Both the position numbers and the translations under genes were made by a program. DNA of 64,000 bases from Rhizophagus irregularis (lineage: Eukaryota; Glomeromycota; Glomeromycetes; Glomerales; Glomeraceae): positions 1,488,001 to 1,552,000 of the forward strand of contig NC_089455.1 of assembly GCF_026210795.1 (NCBI RefSeq), given 5' to 3'. Shown in pieces: positions 44,599-55,770 of the stretch. The notes beneath the pieces are model-generated. The model was not told the origin of the DNA. It ran no database searches and saw only the letters and a program-made list of their open reading frames with translations. Each line of letters starts with the position of its first letter. Position 1 is the first letter of the stretch.

Positions 44599-45201
44599 CT
44601 AGGGTTGGTTACCCTAGTGCAGTCGTTAAGGTGGTGGCATTCCTCATATAGCCTGAGTATGGTAAAATCGTAGGTTCGATTCTTATGACCACAAAAATAA
44701 AAAGAATTTTACTGTAGATGCTACAACCAATAGCATGAAGGTACAGGGATTAGTGTAGTTGGACTGCATTATAGTGAATTAGTGTATACAGTTAGGCTGC
44801 ACATTTTAACAAAGGGTTATAGTATCCTTCTAATATTCTCTATGAGGCCATTGGCATATATGCAGTTCTGTCCTTAAGGTCATTACTATATCTTAAGGGA
44901 CTTCCTATCCAGGTAATCACTCTACGATACCACTTAGGGTCAGTAATGGTTAGATGATCATTCTAGATGGTAAAGTTGAGAATGCAATGTCTTAGTGGTA
45001 GTTTGTGACCTTTGTTAGATAAGTCGTCAGCCAAGGTGTTTGTGCACAGAACAGGTAGCATAATTATGAGGTTCGATTCTCTACTCTTTGGATTCTAATT
45101 GGTGATCTCTGGTGGTTGATATCCACCTTAAGGGGTGATCCTGGATACTAGCCTACTACTTTCTGTCTGAATGGTCACTACAACTTATACCACTTGGGAT
45201 G
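44599..45201 (+). repeat. Diverged fourth unit of the tRNA-like family
   Basis: A copy outside the pogo-like element, with tRNA-like head at 44599-44692 (TAGTGCAGTCGTTAAGG, then GGTTCGATTC at 44673). The body is homologous to units A-C but rich in C-to-T and G-to-A changes: CATTGGCATATATGCAG versus CATTGGCATGTGCGCAG. It ends near TATACCACTTGGG. Confidence 0.75.
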
Positions 45202-45745
45202 TAGGTATAATATATATGGAGAAACCAACATTTTTCATAATGGTACTAACTTTCGAATTTTTCTTTTTTCCATTTACTAACTTTAGAGCATAATTTCACC
45301 ACTTTAGTCAAATGAAATTGACTTTTTAAATTAATTGAAAATTGTTCAGCAAGGTCAAACCTACTTGTATATTAATTTTTATGAGTGTAGATATAATAAA
45401 TATGAAGAAATCTACATTTTTCATAACGGTACTAACTTTCAAATTTTTTTTTCTGTTTATTAACTTCAGCACATAATTTTACCACTTTAGTTAAATGAAA
45501 TCGACTTTCTAACTTAATTGAAAATTGTTCAGCAAAGTCGAAACTACTTATATATTAATTTTTATGGATATAGATATAATATATATGGAGAAATCTACGT
45601 TTTTCATCATGATACTAACTTTCGAATTTTTTTTTTTTCCATTTACTAACTTTAGAGCATAATTTCACCACTTTAGTCAAATGAAATTTACTTTCTTTAT
45701 TAATTGAAAGTTGTTTAGCAGTATAAAATCTACTTAATATTTGTA
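45202..45745. repeat. Tandem repeat, about 184 bp x 3
   Basis: Three diverged AT-rich units start near 45200, 45384 and 45567. Each contains TAGATATAATATATATGGAG, TACTAACTTTCGAATTTTT and CACTTTAGTCAAATGAAAT. Non-coding. Confidence 0.88.
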
Positions 45746-46114
45746 GGATTTATCCATTTTTTATAATAATACTAACTTATAAATTATTGTATAATATATT
45801 ATTATATTTAAACTATATATTTTATATAAATATTTTTATTAATAAAATTATTATTTTTTTCAAAACAAAACAATTTAAATTTTAATAAATTATGTAATAT
45901 AGGTGAACTTTACCTTGGGTGAATTTAACTACTGGTGAGTGTTAAAATCACTCTTTAATAAAAATTAAAAATAAAAAAAAATAGAATGTTGAAAATATTC
46001 TAATAAATTTTTAAAAATAATCATTCTGTATTTGATAGTATGTACATACAGCTTTTTTAATAAAGAAAGAATCATACATGCATGTTATTTATAATGTGTA
46101 GTGATTAAAAATTT
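45746..46114. other. Non-coding AT-rich stretch
   Basis: Very AT-rich, no gene or clear repeat beyond short AAAATAAA runs. Confidence 0.5.
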
Positions 46115-46795
46115 TTTTAGTTAAAATTATACAGGAGTATTCAAGAGATAATATAGATACACAAGAATTAAAAAGTAAAATTAATGGGCTTGGTATGTGG
46201 GAAATTGGATGCTCATATGATTTTACATTTTTAATGAAGAATCAAGTCAATTGTCAGTTAATAGAATTTTTAAGGTACTTTAAAATAACTGAAGAAAAAT
46301 TGTTATATAAAGTGCTGAAGCAAATAACCGGAAGAGTTTTATTAGAATTCAAAGTGCTTATTTGGAAACCAAGGAACGAGTTACAAATAAAGGAAGAAAA
46401 GCGATGCAGTATTAGCAGTAAAGATAAAAAAGCTAAGTCACATAGTAAACGCACTGAAATAGGTGTCAAAGATGTTGACTGTAATATATTAGAAAGTAAT
46501 TGGAATAAATGGAATAATTTGGCATTCCATCGTGGTGGTCATTGGGTAAATTTTTAGGTAGATCATGACAGTCACCTTTGAATTTGAGGTCGCATCCTGG
46601 TTTTTAACAATGATATGATCGTTTAGGTGACAGGTCGACTTGTTCTTTATGAAAAGTAGTCGTGTTTCATAATGCTTAATTCTTATATATATTTGTTTAT
46701 CTTATATTTGTAAGTTTATATATGTAAGTAAGCGTGATTATAATAAGACATAATCGCATCTATAATAAAGTTTAAAAAAAAAAATAACATTTGAA
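46115..46795 (+). mobile_element. LINE-B 3' fragment (5'-truncated copy)
   Basis: Homologous to the minus-strand LINE-B 3' region at 49620-52260. The match runs from TTTAGTTAAAATTATACAGG through the ORF2 C-terminus and 3' UTR to AATAAAGTTTAAAAAAAAAAA. It lacks the three insertions present in the other copy and so records the empty sites. Poly-A-type end. Confidence 0.85.
46195..46557 (+). pseudogene. LINE-B ORF2 C-terminal fragment
   Basis: A 120-codon open frame (GTG/ATG not a real start) encoding the C-terminus of a LINE-B ORF2, ending HRGGHWVNF. The opposite-strand copy ends HRGGHWANF near 51205. It has no RT or nuclease motif and is only the tail of a truncated insertion. The homologous segment in the other copy is split by MITEs. 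Confidence 0.75.
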
Positions 46796-47489
46796 ATATT
46801 AATATAAAATATTTCAATAAAAAATTAAAAATAAAAAATAAAACATTAAAAAATATTTCAATAAATTTTTTTAAAATAATATTTAAGATATTAAAAAATA
46901 TTTTAATAAAAATTAAAATTAAAATAAAAAATAAAACATTTAGAAACACTTCAACTTACTAAAATATATTACTAGTGAAAATTTTATTTTCATATAAAAT
47001 CTTATTTTAGGATTTTTTTAAATTTTATTTGTTAATTAACTAAAAAGAAAAAAAATCATAATAATGTAATATAAAATTTCCTAAACTATTTTAATATGGT
47101 TTAGTATTTTCTTTACTGAAACTTAATAATTTAATATTGCTATGTTACTTACCAATTACTTAAATACCAACTATTAGCAGATATGAATTTTAATCTAAAT
47201 AATACAATTAAGTTATCTTGAGGACTTAATTTTTTCAATAAATAACTTTTAAATGAAAATTTATAAAAATTATAGATAGTTTAATAAATTATAAATAAGT
47301 GACCTATAAATTCCCTATAAATAGTCTAATAATTTAATAATTAGCAGCTTTTACAATACTTATAAACAACTAAATATTTATGTAATTAGACTAGCTGTTG
47401 AACTTGTTACTCCACAATGTCAGATAAACATACACATAATCAGTACGATGGTTAAATGTTATACGTAATTTTATACAGTCTTTCGGGTG
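46796..47489. other. AT-rich low-complexity stretch
   Basis: 46796-46950 is made of AAAAATAAAACATTAAAAAATATTT-like runs. The remainder is unique AT-rich DNA with no gene seen. Confidence 0.5.
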
Positions 47490-47600
47490 CACAGTATAAA
47501 TTCGTAATCTAAATGTTACGGATACACAGGTATAAATTGTAGTCTAAACGTTACAGGAACACAGATATAAATATGTAATCTAAACGTGACTGTCACACAG
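47490..47600. repeat. Tandem repeat, about 36 bp x 3
   Basis: Three units of the form CACAGRTATAAAT..GTAATCTAAACGTTACGG in tandem, with small differences. Confidence 0.75.
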
Positions 47601-48189
47601 GAAAACAATTATTATATAGTAGATTATTTTAAGTAATTTGTAGGTAGCTTTTTATTTAATTTTTAGGTAGTTTAAATATTATTACTTATCAAATAATATC
47701 AATATATTAAATAGTTAAATTATTTTATTAAAAAATAGCATAATTTATTACATTAATAAATTAATAATCAGAGAACTCTTTCCACTGATTGTATGGACCA
47801 TTTTTTAACGAAATTTCAGCAATAATATTTTTAAAAAATATATTATAAAAAATGGCTTCTACTACTAATAACTTTATTTTACAAGAACTTGGGGACTTTC
47901 TCAAGCTACTTGATAAAGAGACTTTCGCTTTCTTATTAGAACAAATGTTGCAAGTTCTTAGGACAACTAGCTAGGGCTCCGATCAGTTTCAGTATCAGAA
48001 CGGTTTTGGTATTCTGATTTACCAAACTGAACCTTTCGGTAAATTTACCAATTAGTTTTAGTAACTTCAGTTTCAGTATCGGTTTTGCGATTTACCAAAC
48101 TGATTTACCAAACTGATATTTTTGGTATCAGTTTCGGTAAATTTTACTGATCATTTCGGTAAATTTACTGAACTGATTTGCCAAATGTT

Positions 48190-49185
48190 TCGTGACGCTT
48201 GATAAAAAATGTCATGAAACGTTTTTTTGACAATTTAATAAAAATGTTGCAAAATGTTTTTATTAGTTAATTTATTTAAAAAAAACGTTTCGCAATGTTT
48301 TTTTTTTGACAATTTAATAAAAACGTTGCAAAATGTTTTTATTTATTAATTTATTTTAAAAAAAACATTTTGCAACGTTTTTTTTCATAACTTAATAGAA
48401 AACGTTGCGAAACGTTTTTTATTAGTTAATTAATTAAAAAAAAAACGGTTTGCAACGTTTTTTTTTGATAATTTAATAAAAATGTTGTGAAACATTTTTA
48501 TTTGTTAATTTATTTTAAAAAAAATGTTTCACACCATTTTTTTTTGATAATTTAATAAAAACGTTGCGAAACATTTTTATTTGTTAATTTATTTAAAAAA
48601 AAACGTTTCGCAACATTTTTTTTCATAACTTAATAGAAAATGTTGCGAAACATTTTTTATTAGTTAATTAATTAAAAAAAAATTGTTTCACAACATTTTT
48701 ATTTGTTAATTTATTTTAAAAAAAAACATTTCGCAACATTTTTTTTTGATAATTTAATAAAAATGTTGCGAAACGTTTTTATTTGTTAATATATTTAAAA
48801 AAAACATTTCACAACATTTTTTTTCAATAACTTAATAGAAAATGTTGCGAAACGTTTTTTATTAGTTAATTAATTAAAAAAAAACATTTTGCAACGTTTT
48901 TTTTTTATAATTAAATAAAAATGTTGCGAAATGTTTTTATTTGTTAATTTATTTAAAAAAAAATGTTTCACAACATTTTTTTTCAATAACTTAATAGAAA
49001 ACATTGCGAAATGTTTTTTATTAGTTAATTAATTAAAAAAAAGTTTTACAACGTTTTTTTTTGATAATTTAATAAAAACGTTGCAAAACGTTTTTATTTG
49101 TTAATTTGATTAAAAAAACGTTTCGCAACATTTTTTTTCAATAACTTAATAGAAAATGTTGCGAAACGTTTTTTATTAGTTAAGT
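48190..49185. repeat. Array of palindromic ACGTTTCGCAACGTTT units
   Basis: Roughly nine units of about 110-120 bp, each pairing AAACGTTTCGCAACGTTTTT with AAAAACGTTGCGAAACGTTT across an AT linker. Variation is mostly C/T and G/A in the CG positions. A short counterpart is at 55795-55935 at the other end of the element. Confidence 0.9.
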
Positions 49186-49212
49186 GACGATTCATTACTT
49201 AACGATAGAAAA

Positions 49213-49395
49213 TGATCAGCCAAAATGAAATGCCATGTTCTTCCAAAGTAAAGTCCATGAATAAAAAACTAATACTTTGGAAACTTTGGAAATATAAAAA
49301 TGAAGATTTTGCCTATCATTTTGAGTTATTTTCAAATAAAATAAAAAATAAAATTTGTGCGACAAAGATCGTCAAAATTACTGCATTGCGGTAAA
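49213..49395. repeat. Inner inverted segment, left
   Basis: This segment mirrors 55588-55770: both contain GAAATGCCATGTTCTTCCAA-like sequence, AAAAACTAATACTTTGG-like sequence and AAAATTTGTGCGACAAAGAT-like sequence. It defines the inner limit of the long inverted repeat. The 60-codon open frame over it is incidental. Confidence 0.85.
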
Positions 49396-49700
49396 TCACG
49401 TGACTTTTATATATAGTTTGCGTAAACTATTTTTATAGTAAAAAATGAGATAGATAACTAAGCGAAGAATCACCTTTAAAACTTTGTTCATAGGTGCAAT
49501 TTGACAAAATAAACAACTTTTGTTAATGTTAAAAAGTTGATTATTAAACTAGATTTTTTGTTATTTTTAAATTTTTATTTAGCAAAATCAGTAATAAGTT
49601 TTTGGTTTATTAAAAAATTAGAATTATTATTATTTTTTTTTTTTTAATACTTTATTATAGATGCGATCATGTCCCTATTATAATCACGCTTACTTACATA

Positions 49701-51034
49701 TACTACCCTCCCAAAAGTATCCAGTCAAATAATAAAGATTATATTTTTATTAATAATAATTAGTATTTAGTTGGCCATCTATTGTTTTTAATGCATGCTT
49801 CAATTCGACGTGGCATGCTCTTAATTAAATTAATGTAAGTTTCAGGTGGGATTCTTTCCCACTCATCTTGCAATGCTTCTTCAAGTTTACGAAAATTCTT
49901 TAAATGTGCAGATCATTTTTGAAGTCTTCGTTCAAGTTCATGCCACAAATGTTCAATAGGATTAAGATCCGGAGATTGAGAAGGCCAATCCGGAAGAATC
50001 TTAATCTTTTTCTGTACAATCCAATTTTTAACATCTCTTGCAGTATGAACTGGAGCATTGTCATCCTGAAATGCGTAACGTTGCCTGTGATGTTTTGATC
50101 GAATGAATGGCAGTAAATTTTTTTCTAAAATATCAATATAATCTAACCTATTCATTTTACCGTCTACTTTTACCAATGGTCCCAGTCCTTTTCCTGAAAA
50201 GCATCCCTACATCATAACACCACCACCACTATGTTTAACTGTAGGAGTCAAATTTTCGATATTGTATTGGGTTCCATTTTTTCGCCAAACATGACTAGGA
50301 CCATCATTTTGAAAAAGTGTAAATCTGGATTCGTCACTCCAGATGATAGTTTTCCATTATTGCACAGACCAACTTTGCCGTTCTATGCACTATGACAACC
50401 ATTTTTCACGTTGAGACTCTGTAAGAAGTGGTTTCGGTACAGCAACCTGGGAATAAATTTGCATTTGATGAAGGTTTTTACGAATAGTGTTAGCTGAAAT
50501 CTGTTTATCCTGTGAACTATGAAATTTCTGCTGAATTTCACCCAAAGAAAGTTTATTATTCTTTTTAATAATTTTCAAAAGTTTACGATGATCATTATTA
50601 TTCATGGAACATGGTCTTCCAGTTCTTTTAGTTGTTAATCCAGTGTTAAAATTTTTGTATCAGGCAATTGTGTCTGTAATGGTACTTTTTGGAATTTTTA
50701 GGACATGACTGATAGCTTCATGAGTTCTTATTCCTTTCCAGAGGCCAATAATTTGCCCACGCTCAAACTCACTCAACTCACGAGTTTTTCCCATTTTAAA
50801 ATAGCCAAGTGGCGTAGTGAACAAAAAAAGTAAAGATCATCATTGGCAAAATTGAGGCATTATTATTTGTTTTAATCGCCAAATCCAGTACATGCATCGT
50901 AATACAATAAAAATACATCTATTTTAATCTTGAGAATCAGGGGAATTGGTTTTTTTTAAAAAAAATGATAATTTATATATTCAATTTTGAGAAAATCGAA
51001 AAGAGCTTGACCGGATACTTTTTGGAGGGTAGTG
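49701..51034 (-). mobile_element. Tc1/mariner-like element, 1334 bp
   Basis: Termini TACTACCCTCCCAAAAGTAT and the mirrored ATACTTTTTGGAGGGTAGTG, with TA on both sides (49699-49700, 51035-51036). The LINE-B paralogue at about 46710-46725 shows the same site with a single TA and no insertion. It contains one transposase reading frame on the minus strand. Confidence 0.93.
49760..50794 (-). pseudogene. Tc1-like transposase, about 344 codons with in-frame stops
   Basis: One unshifted frame from ATG (50794, MGKTRELSEFERGQIIGLWK) to TAA (49760). N-terminal paired-type HTH region (HEAISHVLKIPKSTITDTI; TGRPCSMNNNDHRKLL). DDE core: IIWSDESRF, then FQDDNAPVHTARD and WPSQSPDLNPIEHLWHEL. By my count 35 residues separate the second D and the E, so DD35E rather than the classic DD34E. 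Five in-frame stops interrupt it (for example after ITDTIA, after EKWLS at 50390-50392, between GGGVMM and GCFSG, and after RRLQK at 49913-49915), all explainable by C-to-T or G-to-A changes. Catalytic residues are still present. Confidence 0.9.
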
Positions 51035-51319
51035 TATATAAACTTACAAAATATAAGATAAACAAATACATATAAGAATTAAGCATTATGAAACAAGACT
51101 ACTCTTCATAAAGAACAAGTCGACCTGTCACCTAAACGATCACATCATTGTTAAAAACCATGATGCGACCTCAAATTCAAAGGTGACTGTCATGATCGAC
51201 CTAAAAATTTGCCCAATGACCGCCTCGATGGAATGCCAAATCATTCTATTTATTCCAATTACTTTCTAACATCTTACAGCCAACATCTTTAACACCCACT
51301 TCAGTGCGTTTACTATGTG

Positions 51320-51563
51320 TAAGGTTGCTTGTCTAAATCTCTTCAAAATCCTACGATTAGTTTCGTTAAAATTTTACTATAGATTTATTATAGTTTCAGC
51401 AGAGTTTCAGCAGTTTCGGCATTTATAATAAGTTTTGGCAGTTTCGCCTTTCTCCAAAGTTTCACCAGTTTTTTAATATAACTTTAATATAGTTTTGGCA
51501 GAATTTCGCTTTTCGGCGAAATGCCATCTTGCCTAAACCCCTAGGTTTCGGCAAGCAACCTTA
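51320..51563. mobile_element. 244-bp hAT-like MITE, copy 2
   Basis: Termini TAAGGTTGCTTG / CAAGCAACCTTA and perfect 8-bp duplication ACTATGTG (51312-51319 and 51564-51571). The LINE-B paralogue near 46438-46455 has the uninterrupted site (CACATAGT once, opposite strand). Same length and about 90% identity by eye with 13287-13530. Confidence 0.93.
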
Positions 51564-51681
51564 ACTATGTGACTTAGCTTTTTTATCTTTACCGCTAATA
51601 CTGCACCGCTTTTCTTCCTTTATTTGTAACTCATTCCTTAGTTTCCAAATAAGCACTTTGAATTCTAATAAAACTCTCCCA

Positions 51682-52059
51682 TAGAGTTCCAATCTGTCAT
51701 CCGATGGATGATCAATCTCTTCTCATTTATTTTTGGAAAGAGACATTTATGTTTCATAATTTATAATTTAGGAATTGCATTCGATGTAAGGTGATTAGAC
51801 TATGCATTATTTAATTAATTGAACATAAAATAAATGGGGTGAAATCTTAGTCGGATTGAAATTTTCATCCGTCGGATGATATTTTAATCCGTTCCTAATT
51901 TCTCCTCACTTTCATTTTTGAAAAAAAAGTTTATTTATTAAATTATATACTGTATTATGCTCTTAGGATATCCTTAAAAAAAAATGCTCTTTTATATTAA
52001 TTAAATGAGCGTACAACTGTCAAAATGTGATTATCCGTCAGATGACGGATTGGAACTCT
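51682..52059. mobile_element. 378-bp hAT-like MITE of a second family
   Basis: Termini AGAGTTCCAATCTGTCATC and the mirrored GATGACGGATTGGAACTCT. The 8-bp duplication ACTCTCCC lies at 51674-51681 and 52060-52067. The paralogous empty site near 46330-46345 reads AAGAGTTTTATT with no insertion. Interior repeats CCGTCGGATGA words. Non-coding. Confidence 0.9.
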
Positions 52060-55000
52060 ACTCTCCCAGTTATTTGTTTCAGTACCTTATACAACAATTT
52101 ATCTTCAGTTATTTTATAGTACCTTAATAATTCTATTAACTGACAACTGACTTGATTTTTCATTAAAAATGTAAAATCATATAAACATCCAATATCCCAC
52201 CTTTTAATTCTTGTGTATCTATATCATCTCTTGAATACTCCTGTATAATTTTAGCTAAAAAAATTTTTAATTATTTAAGTATATCTTGCACAACATTTTG
52301 AATCTTATTACATTTCCAAAAATGATCAAAGGTTTATTCTTCTATTTTACAAAAATTACATCTACAATCTTCATCATATAGATCGGGCTTACGCTTTTTT
52401 AAATTAACACAAGTTGGTAATTCATTACAACAAATTTTAATCCTAAATGATTGTAAATAATGATCCTCAAACAATGTATCATATTGATTTATGTTATTTA
52501 ACTTTAAAGATATTTTCCAATCTATGAACCTTAATAGATCTGATTGTTTATAAACTTCATTACGGTGTAGCATTAGGAATTTTTCTATAAATTGAGCGTT
52601 CTTTATTCTCTTTATCATAAGAATAGGGTTACGTTCTATAGACATATCTCTCCAACAAACTGTACCATTGTGTAATAACAATTTATCTTCTATTATTAAT
52701 ACATTTTTCTCAGCACCAGATTTAGCGAGCTTATCTGCTTCTTTATTATGATCACAATCACTATGCGCTTTAACTTTAGTTATCTTTACTTTGAGACTAT
52801 AGATACTAATTATCTTGAATAAACATGACCATAAAACCTTATAATTAACTTTTGATCTTTCTATATCTTTAATTGTCAAAAAGTTTAACTCATCAAATGT
52901 ATTAACTACCCATTGAGAATCACTATATATTTCGACATTTGCAGCTTTAGGACAGGTCATTAAACTTAATATCACTGCCATTAATTCAGCCTTATTAGAG
53001 GAAGGATTATCTGCAATTCCACAATTGAAACTTTTCTTTATAAGAGCGCTAATTACGAATGTACAACCCATCATTATTTCGTTAGTTGCTATATTTTTCA
53101 TCAACCATCTGTATAAATCTCTATATCAGTTTCTTGCGTTAAACTATTTGCAATTTCTATCAATGTATTACGATAATTACTTGGATGTATATATTTGAAC
53201 AAGCTATTCACTTTTTCAATAATACATTTATTCATAGATGTTTTTCCGTAGTATTTACATTCCGCTTGAGCTAACGCCTCGTAAATAGCCATATCTGCTA
53301 TATAATGATCATTTTGTATTGAATTTGCATTAACTTTAACACAATTCTTTATATTAATATCTGCTATACACCTTACTTTATTGTTACTTCTTTTATTTCT
53401 GATCTGATTTGTTTTCACTTCACATTCTCCACATTTTTTAAGGATTGGTAACTGTACTGATGGTGATATTTGATCATTTTCTAGGTCTTGTATCTAATAT
53501 TCTATACGAATTTTGTCCTCATTTAGATTATCTAAAACATGCCCTATTGTAGGTTTACCTATTTGATCATGAAAGGTTGTTATCCAATTTTTTGTTTTTA
53601 AATTATCAATTTTTGTATTTACATTATGTATATTATATCCTAATTGATAATCAATTTTCACTTTCTTAGATTTTAAAGGATCTTCAATAAGTTTAGTTTC
53701 TATAAACTTGAACCAACTAGGGATTCTACCCTGTGTATTTATCTTAGTCCTGTGTTTCAAATCTTTATATCTCAGAAGACGTATACCATCTGACGACATT
53801 AACTGACTAACGAAATAAACATTTTTCCCTTTCAGTCCCTTACTAATTCCATTTGAAAATATTTCTTTATGTGTACATATTTCTACTATTTGTAATAATC
53901 CCCCTTAAATCTGATTAACTTTCACACCACTTGATTTTATGGTTAATATATTGTCATATAAGAGTGCTAAAACATGAGCTAATAAACAGTGTTTTACTTG
54001 TAAGTCTTTCAGACTGATATTCCATGTTGCTAATGGAGATTTATTAGACAATAATTCACTTTGCAATTGTTTACAATCTATTTCGAAAATATCTTTCATC
54101 ATACCCTTTGATATCACTTGATTGTATAATCTACTTAACTGTCTTTGAGCTTGAATCGTATTAATATCTTTAATAGCGTAGCCCAATGATGAATGTATAA
54201 TACTATTAGAAGTAGTAAGTGGCAATGACGCTTTTTTTTTAAACATATATCTACAGGTAGAATTTAATTTTTCTGTTTGAAAATTTGTCCAGACTAACAA
54301 TTGTGCTTTATAGTCCACACGAGAAATGATCACATGATTATATATATATTTCATCTGCAAATCCGTTATTTGTTTGAAGCTAATTGTTTTATTATATCTT
54401 TTAATAATATCCTTGCACTGATTAAAAACATAATTAGTTTTTAAATCTAAATTAATCCAAACACCTAAAATTCTCACAGATTCTTTTGATGTTAATGGTT
54501 TAATCATTCTTTTTAATGATCCAAAATTAACTTCAACAATATCTTTATCTAACTTTTTGTTCGTTATCATTTCAAACTTATCATAATTTGTTTGTATATT
54601 ATTCATAATGTTGAATTCATCTGCAATTTTTAAGATCTGCTCTAACTGAGCTTTACTTTTAGTAATCCACGTGACATTATCCATGTATGACTGTGATGAT
54701 ATATTGATCCTAAGTTTTTCTTTTTGGTCTGATTGTACATTACTTTTAAAGCAATACTCAATTTCATATCCCATTTTTAATGAATTAATTTCTGCGAGCA
54801 ATGGATCATAATAAATTGTCCATAGCAGCGGTGAAATGACCTCACCTTGATCTATTCCTATGATAAACGTATATTGTTTCGTTATTCCTTTTTCTTTTAT
54901 AACACTTTTTTTACTATTCGTAAATAAGTTAATCATCAAACAAATCAAAACCTCTGGAATCTTAATTCTTTGCAATGCTAATTTAAGCATCTTAATATCT

Positions 55001-55587
55001 ACCCTGTCGTAAGCTTTAGAGAGGTCCTGAAAGTCAACCATAACTCTTTATTATTCTTCTTTGCATCTTCAATACAAGTATTAATGATTCTTAGAGGCGC
55101 CTCTGTAGATCTACCAGGTAGTCCCGCGTGATTACCTCCTTTTAATATATTACGCTCAGATAATCTTTTTGTAACAATTTTCACTAACACTTTTCTCAAA
55201 GTTTCTAGGAGTATTATTGGTCTAGTTTTTGTTAATGAGTATTTCCAATCTATTGTCTTCAGGATAGGATACAATAACGCATGTCTCCATTCTTCAGGGA
55301 TATCACCAACTTGTAAACATAAATTTGCTAATTTTAACGTGACACTTTTCATTGAAGTTCCCATATGTTTGAGCATTTTATTCGATATCTGGGAGATTCC
55401 TGGCGCTTTATTATTTGCTAGCTGTCTAATTAAAGAATTAGAATTATTCATTATGTTTTATAATTATAAATTTATTTTAATTTAAAAATATAATTATATG
55501 TCTGTTAATTAAATGGAAAATATGTATAATCTGTCATAATAAAAAGTTCACAAATTTGATGCGCAGTTTTTATATAAAATTTTAAAA

Positions 55588-55770
55588 TGCAGCAAATTTG
55601 ACGATCTCTGTTGCACAAATTTTATTTTTTATTTTATCCCAAAAATTGCACAAAATGATACGCAAAAACCTACATTTCTATATTTCCAAAGTTGTAAAGT
55701 ATTAGTTTTTTACTCATAGACTTTACTTTGAAAGAACATGGCATTCCATTTTTGCCGATCGTGCACACCC
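55588..55770. repeat. Inner inverted segment, right
   Basis: Reverse-complement partner of 49213-49395, diverged by scattered substitutions. Confidence 0.85.

Larger units (their letters stand above)
49620..55451 (-). mobile_element. LINE-B copy, 5'-truncated, inside the hAT-like element
   Basis: On the minus strand it runs from a point just before the RT (55451) to an A-rich 3' end (T-run at about 49633-49646). It encodes RT and RNase H but no endonuclease, a usual 5' truncation. Compared with 46115-46795 it carries three extra insertions: a Tc1-like element (49701-51034) and MITEs at 51320-51563 and 51682-52059. Confidence 0.85.
51205..55451 (-). pseudogene. LINE-B ORF2 fragment: RT and RNase H, decayed
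   Basis: Pieces in order: 55451-54999 (NKAPGISQISNKMLKHMG, TRPIILLETLRKVLVKI); a frameshift; 55041-53905 (DLSKAYDRVD, GIDQGEVISPLLWTIYYDPL, and SYMDNVTW where a working RT has YMDD/FADD); 53799-53494; 53418-53101, ending at the RNase H motif IEIYTDG; a frame change; 53104-52334 (SSNKAELMAVI, EIYSDSQWVVNTF, VKAHSDCDHNKEADKLA, CNELPTC...CRCNFC). The C-terminus resumes beyond the MITEs and ends near 51205. Frameshifts, stops and the Asp-to-Asn change in the RT active site mean it is inactive. Confidence 0.85.

Noticed and set aside
43168-44692. Possible tRNA genes
   Set aside because: B-boxes are good but arms do not pair into a cloverleaf and A-box to B-box spacing is wrong; better explained as tRNA-derived repeat heads.
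46716-46949. 77-codon Phe/Ile/Leu-rich minus frame
   Set aside because: Low-complexity reading of A-rich DNA; resembles a membrane protein only because TTT/ATT codons dominate.
48190-49185. CRISPR-like regular repeats
   Set aside because: Units are palindromic, contiguous and without unique spacers, and the DNA is clearly eukaryotic; this is a transposon end array.
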